The translations under genes and the position numbers were made by a program. From positions 1 to 14,662 of the forward strand of contig CAIVTL010000489.1 of assembly GCA_903908785.1 (NCBI GenBank): 14,662 bases of DNA, in the 5' to 3' direction. Of this stretch, positions 12,888 through 14,662 are shown piece after piece. Below the pieces are notes generated by a model, which ran no database searches, was not told where the DNA came from, and saw nothing but the letters and a program-made list of their open reading frames with translations. Source of the DNA: Caldifarciminota bacterium. GTDB lineage: Bacteria > Hydrothermota > Tepidihabitantia > Tepidihabitantales > Tepidihabitantaceae. Position 1 is the first letter of the stretch. The number at the start of each line of letters is the position of its first letter.

Positions 12888-13799
12888 ATGTTGAAGACGT
12901 ACTCCATTCGCGACAGCCGGATTGCTGAGGCCCCGGACGGGCCGATAATGGTCTATGTCGCGCCCGACGAGGCCGAGCGCCGGTTCCTTGTTGACTCCTG
13001 CCGGGTCGACGAGCACACCCTCGCCTCCGCGCTCGACCCGGACGAACTCGCCCGCCTCGAATTCGAGCCGGACCACATCGCGCTCATCTTCAAGCGGCCG
13101 CGCAACTACTCCGGCCGGGACGGCGCGATGTTCAAAGTTGCATCCTGCGGGGTCTTCCTGTTCCGCGACCGGCTGATTATCGTCCAGGCTGAAGAACTGT
13201 CGCTCTTTGAAGGGAAGCAGTTCCTCCGGGTGACGACCCTGCCCGAAGTCCTGCTCAAGCTCATCTACCGTTCCATCTTCCACTTCCTGGAGCACCTGCG
13301 GATAATAAACTCCATTTCGGCCGAGCTCGAACAGAAGATTAACCAGGCGATGGAAAACCGCCACCTCATTAACCTCTTCGGTCTGGAAAAGAGCCTCGTC
13401 TACTACGTCGCCTCAATCAACTCCAACGGCACGGTGATTGATAAGCTCAAGCTGAATGCCGGCAAGATCGGGTTTACTGCCGAGGAGGGAGAATTCCTCG
13501 ACGACATTATCATCGAGAACTCCCAGTGCAACAAGCAGGCCGAAATCTACGCCAACATCCTTGCCGGCCTGATGGACGCGCGGGTCTCCATCGTCAGCAA
13601 CAACCTGAACGTCCTCATCAAGACCCTGAATATCATCACCATCGGCATCATGGTGCCCACCCTGATTGTCTCGATATTCTCGATGAACGTCAAGCTGCCC
13701 ATCAGCGAAGCCCATCCCATGGCGTTCTGGGCCATTATGGGCATGGCCGGGGTGGCGCTCGCAATCTTCATGTACTTCTGGTGGCGGAAGAAATGGTAG
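12888..13799 (+). CDS. corA: CorA-family divalent metal transporter (SMN variant)
   Basis: A 303-residue inner-membrane protein with the 2-TM-GxN (CorA) layout: a soluble alpha/beta N-terminal domain (1-130), long helices (about 130-240) forming the funnel stalk, TM1 (about 246-264), a short periplasmic loop, TM2 (278-297) and a basic C-terminal tail WWRKKW. The pore motif following TM1 reads FSMNVKLP (264-271), so Ser replaces the Gly of the hallmark GMN. Asn is kept. In CorA the Asn side chains form the outer Mg2+ filter, and Gly changes often impair transport, so selectivity or activity may differ. The ATG at 12888 has AAAGG about 7 bases upstream. The protein would act as a pentamer exporting or importing Mg2+, Co2+ or Ni2+. 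Confidence 0.9.
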   Translation: MLKTYSIRDSRIAEAPDGPIMVYVAPDEAERRFLVDSCRVDEHTLASALDPDELARLEFEPDHIALIFKRPRNYSGRDGAMFKVASCGVFLFRDRLIIVQAEELSLFEGKQFLRVTTLPEVLLKLIYRSIFHFLEHLRIINSISAELEQKINQAMENRHLINLFGLEKSLVYYVASINSNGTVIDKLKLNAGKIGFTAEEGEFLDDIIIENSQCNKQAEIYANILAGLMDARVSIVSNNLNVLIKTLNIITIGIMVPTLIVSIFSMNVKLPISEAHPMAFWAIMGMAGVALAIFMYFWWRKKW

Positions 13800-13814
13800 C
13801 CGCCGGTTCCGGAC

Positions 13815-13842
13815 TTGACTGACGCCGCTGCCGGACTAAACT
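13815..13842 (+). promoter_or_regulatory. Promoter for response regulator gene
   Basis: -35 TTGACT (13815-13820), 16-base spacer, -10 TAAACT (13837-13842, 4 of 6). The predicted start near 13849 is next to the GTG at 13851, so the message is probably leaderless; no Shine-Dalgarno is visible. Confidence 0.5.
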
Positions 13843-13850
13843 GCCCCATC

Positions 13851-14249
13851 GTGGAACACAGGCATATCCTTGTGGTCGAGGACGAACTCCCGACCCTGAC
13901 CCTGTTGGAAAAGATACTGGTTGCCGCGGACTATCGCGTGACCGGGGCCCGGGACGGAATCGCCGCGCTCAAGGCCGCCCATGCCGACCCGCCCGACCTG
14001 GTCCTGCTCGACCTGATTATCCCGGGTATTGACGGCTACGGGGTTTGCGCATTGCTTAAGCGGGACAGCACGTTCCACGCGCCGGTCGCCGTCCTTTCGG
14101 GCCGGACCAACGAGAAGGACATCAAGGCCGCGTTCAATGCCGGCGCCGACGCGTTCATGGCCAAGCCGGTCGACCGCATGGCCCTGCTCGCCAAAATCTC
14201 AGAACTTCTTGCTACCCGGCCGCCGGCCGAGACGGAGGAATCAGCGTGA
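13851..14249 (+). CDS. Single-domain response regulator (CheY-like)
   Basis: A 132-residue stand-alone receiver. The GTG at 13851 gives MEHRHILVVEDELPTLTLLE, with the first beta strand at once. An in-frame TTG at 13815 would add 12 residues but falls in the -35 box. Phosphorelay residues are all present: acidic pair E10/D11, phospho-acceptor D54 in VLLDLIIPGIDGYG, switch S83 in VLSGRTNEKD and K105 in AFMAKPVD. No output domain follows; the tail after about 122 is short and acidic. It may act by protein contact or as a phosphate shuttle. No cognate kinase is in view. Its stop overlaps the start of the ferritin-like gene (GTGA), with GGAGG (14233-14237) inside its 3' end. Confidence 0.93.
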   Translation: MEHRHILVVEDELPTLTLLEKILVAADYRVTGARDGIAALKAAHADPPDLVLLDLIIPGIDGYGVCALLKRDSTFHAPVAVLSGRTNEKDIKAAFNAGADAFMAKPVDRMALLAKISELLATRPPAETEESA

Positions 14250-14662
14250 CCCAAACCAGGGACCAGCTTCTCGCCGGGCTGAAAGAGGCAATCCTGACCG
14301 AGCAGACCGGCGTTCAGTTCTACACCGTTGCCGCGGCAAATACGACCGACGACAAGGGCCGGGAGGTCTTCCGACAACTGGCCCGGGACGAAGCCGAGCA
14401 CCAACTCTGGCTGGGCCGGCAGTACGGACACCTGGTCAATAATACGCCCTGGGAGACGTTCAAACCGGCGCCGCATGCCGACCTGTCCGGGCCCAGCCCG
14501 ATTTTCTCGGAAGGGCTAAGATCAAGGATCGGCGAAGCGCACTGGGAGATGACCGCGCTCTCGGTCGGGCTCGCGCTCGAAGAGGCGACGGTTATTCGAT
14601 ACCGGAAACTGGCTCAGGCTGCCGACCAGCCGGAGGTTCGGCGGTTCTTCGAGGAACTGGCG
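14246..14662 (+). CDS. Ferritin-like / rubrerythrin-type diiron protein (partial, right edge)
   Basis: First 139 residues; the gene runs off the window. The GTG at 14246 overlaps the previous TGA and has GGAGG 8 bases upstream. The four-helix ferritin-like pattern is visible: helix 1 with ILTEQTGVQFY (Glu19 as first iron ligand, Tyr26), helix 2 with ARDEAEHQLWL (ExxH, Glu49/His52), a linker of about 40 residues, and helix 3 ALEEATVIRYRKLA (about 110-123, Glu112 or Glu113 a ligand). The start of the fourth helix region is RRFFEELA; its ExxH should lie beyond the edge. Such proteins reduce peroxide or store iron. Coupling to the response regulator suggests a shared redox or iron-stress role, which is inference. 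Confidence 0.85.
   Translation, partial: MTQTRDQLLAGLKEAILTEQTGVQFYTVAAANTTDDKGREVFRQLARDEAEHQLWLGRQYGHLVNNTPWETFKPAPHADLSGPSPIFSEGLRSRIGEAHWEMTALSVGLALEEATVIRYRKLAQAADQPEVRRFFEELA

Overview
The window is GC-rich (roughly 60-65% by eye) bacterial chromosome. Two secreted proteins carry FlgD-like C-terminal modules of the kind used as type IX-style sorting domains in FCB-group bacteria and several candidate phyla. With the beta-propeller and Omp28-like content, this suggests an uncultured Gram-negative candidate phylum (WOR-3 or a relative). That placement is an inference from gene style, not a database result.

Layout. Positions 1-4288 hold a leftward signalling module. A membrane protein (1952-4288) has a large extracytoplasmic propeller-like part and a cytoplasmic C-terminus that looks like a worn-down histidine-kinase ATPase. 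It is followed by a sigma-54 activator (217-1848) with a degenerate receiver-like N-terminus. Just past the activator, at 65-80, lies a near-perfect -24/-12 sigma-54 promoter pointing off the left edge, its likely target. Divergently, 4383-9112 encodes a secreted Asp-box propeller protein, two paralogous small envelope proteins with a Cys-Cys-Asn motif, and between them a YgiQ-family radical SAM protein split by one in-frame TGA. A strong terminator at 9134-9165 separates this block from the convergent gene that follows.

The most important feature is the leftward gene 9181-10956. Read conventionally it looks like a 32-codon stub plus a 513-residue ORF lacking a signal peptide. Both are in one frame, joined by a TGA at 10858-10860 that falls exactly on the first redox cysteine of a thioredoxin-fold CxYCP motif. 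The TGA is followed by a hairpin that fits the bacterial SECIS rules. I read it as a secreted selenocysteine (UxxC) Omp28/thioredoxin-like protein with a sorting domain, which automated gene calling would truncate.

The stretch 11076-11718 has no convincing gene. Positions 11719-14662 hold rightward genes: a flavin-reductase-like flavoprotein overlapping a NimA/PNPOx-like protein, a CorA-family transporter with SMN in place of GMN, a single-domain response regulator, and a ferritin-like diiron protein cut by the right edge.

Two themes recur across genes. Promoters of the form TTGAC(A/C/T)-16/17-TANNNT are easy to see; some give very short leaders, and two reuse the upstream gene's TGA stop inside the -35 box. 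Degenerate tandem heptamer tracts, each with its own unit, are scattered through both intergenic and coding DNA.
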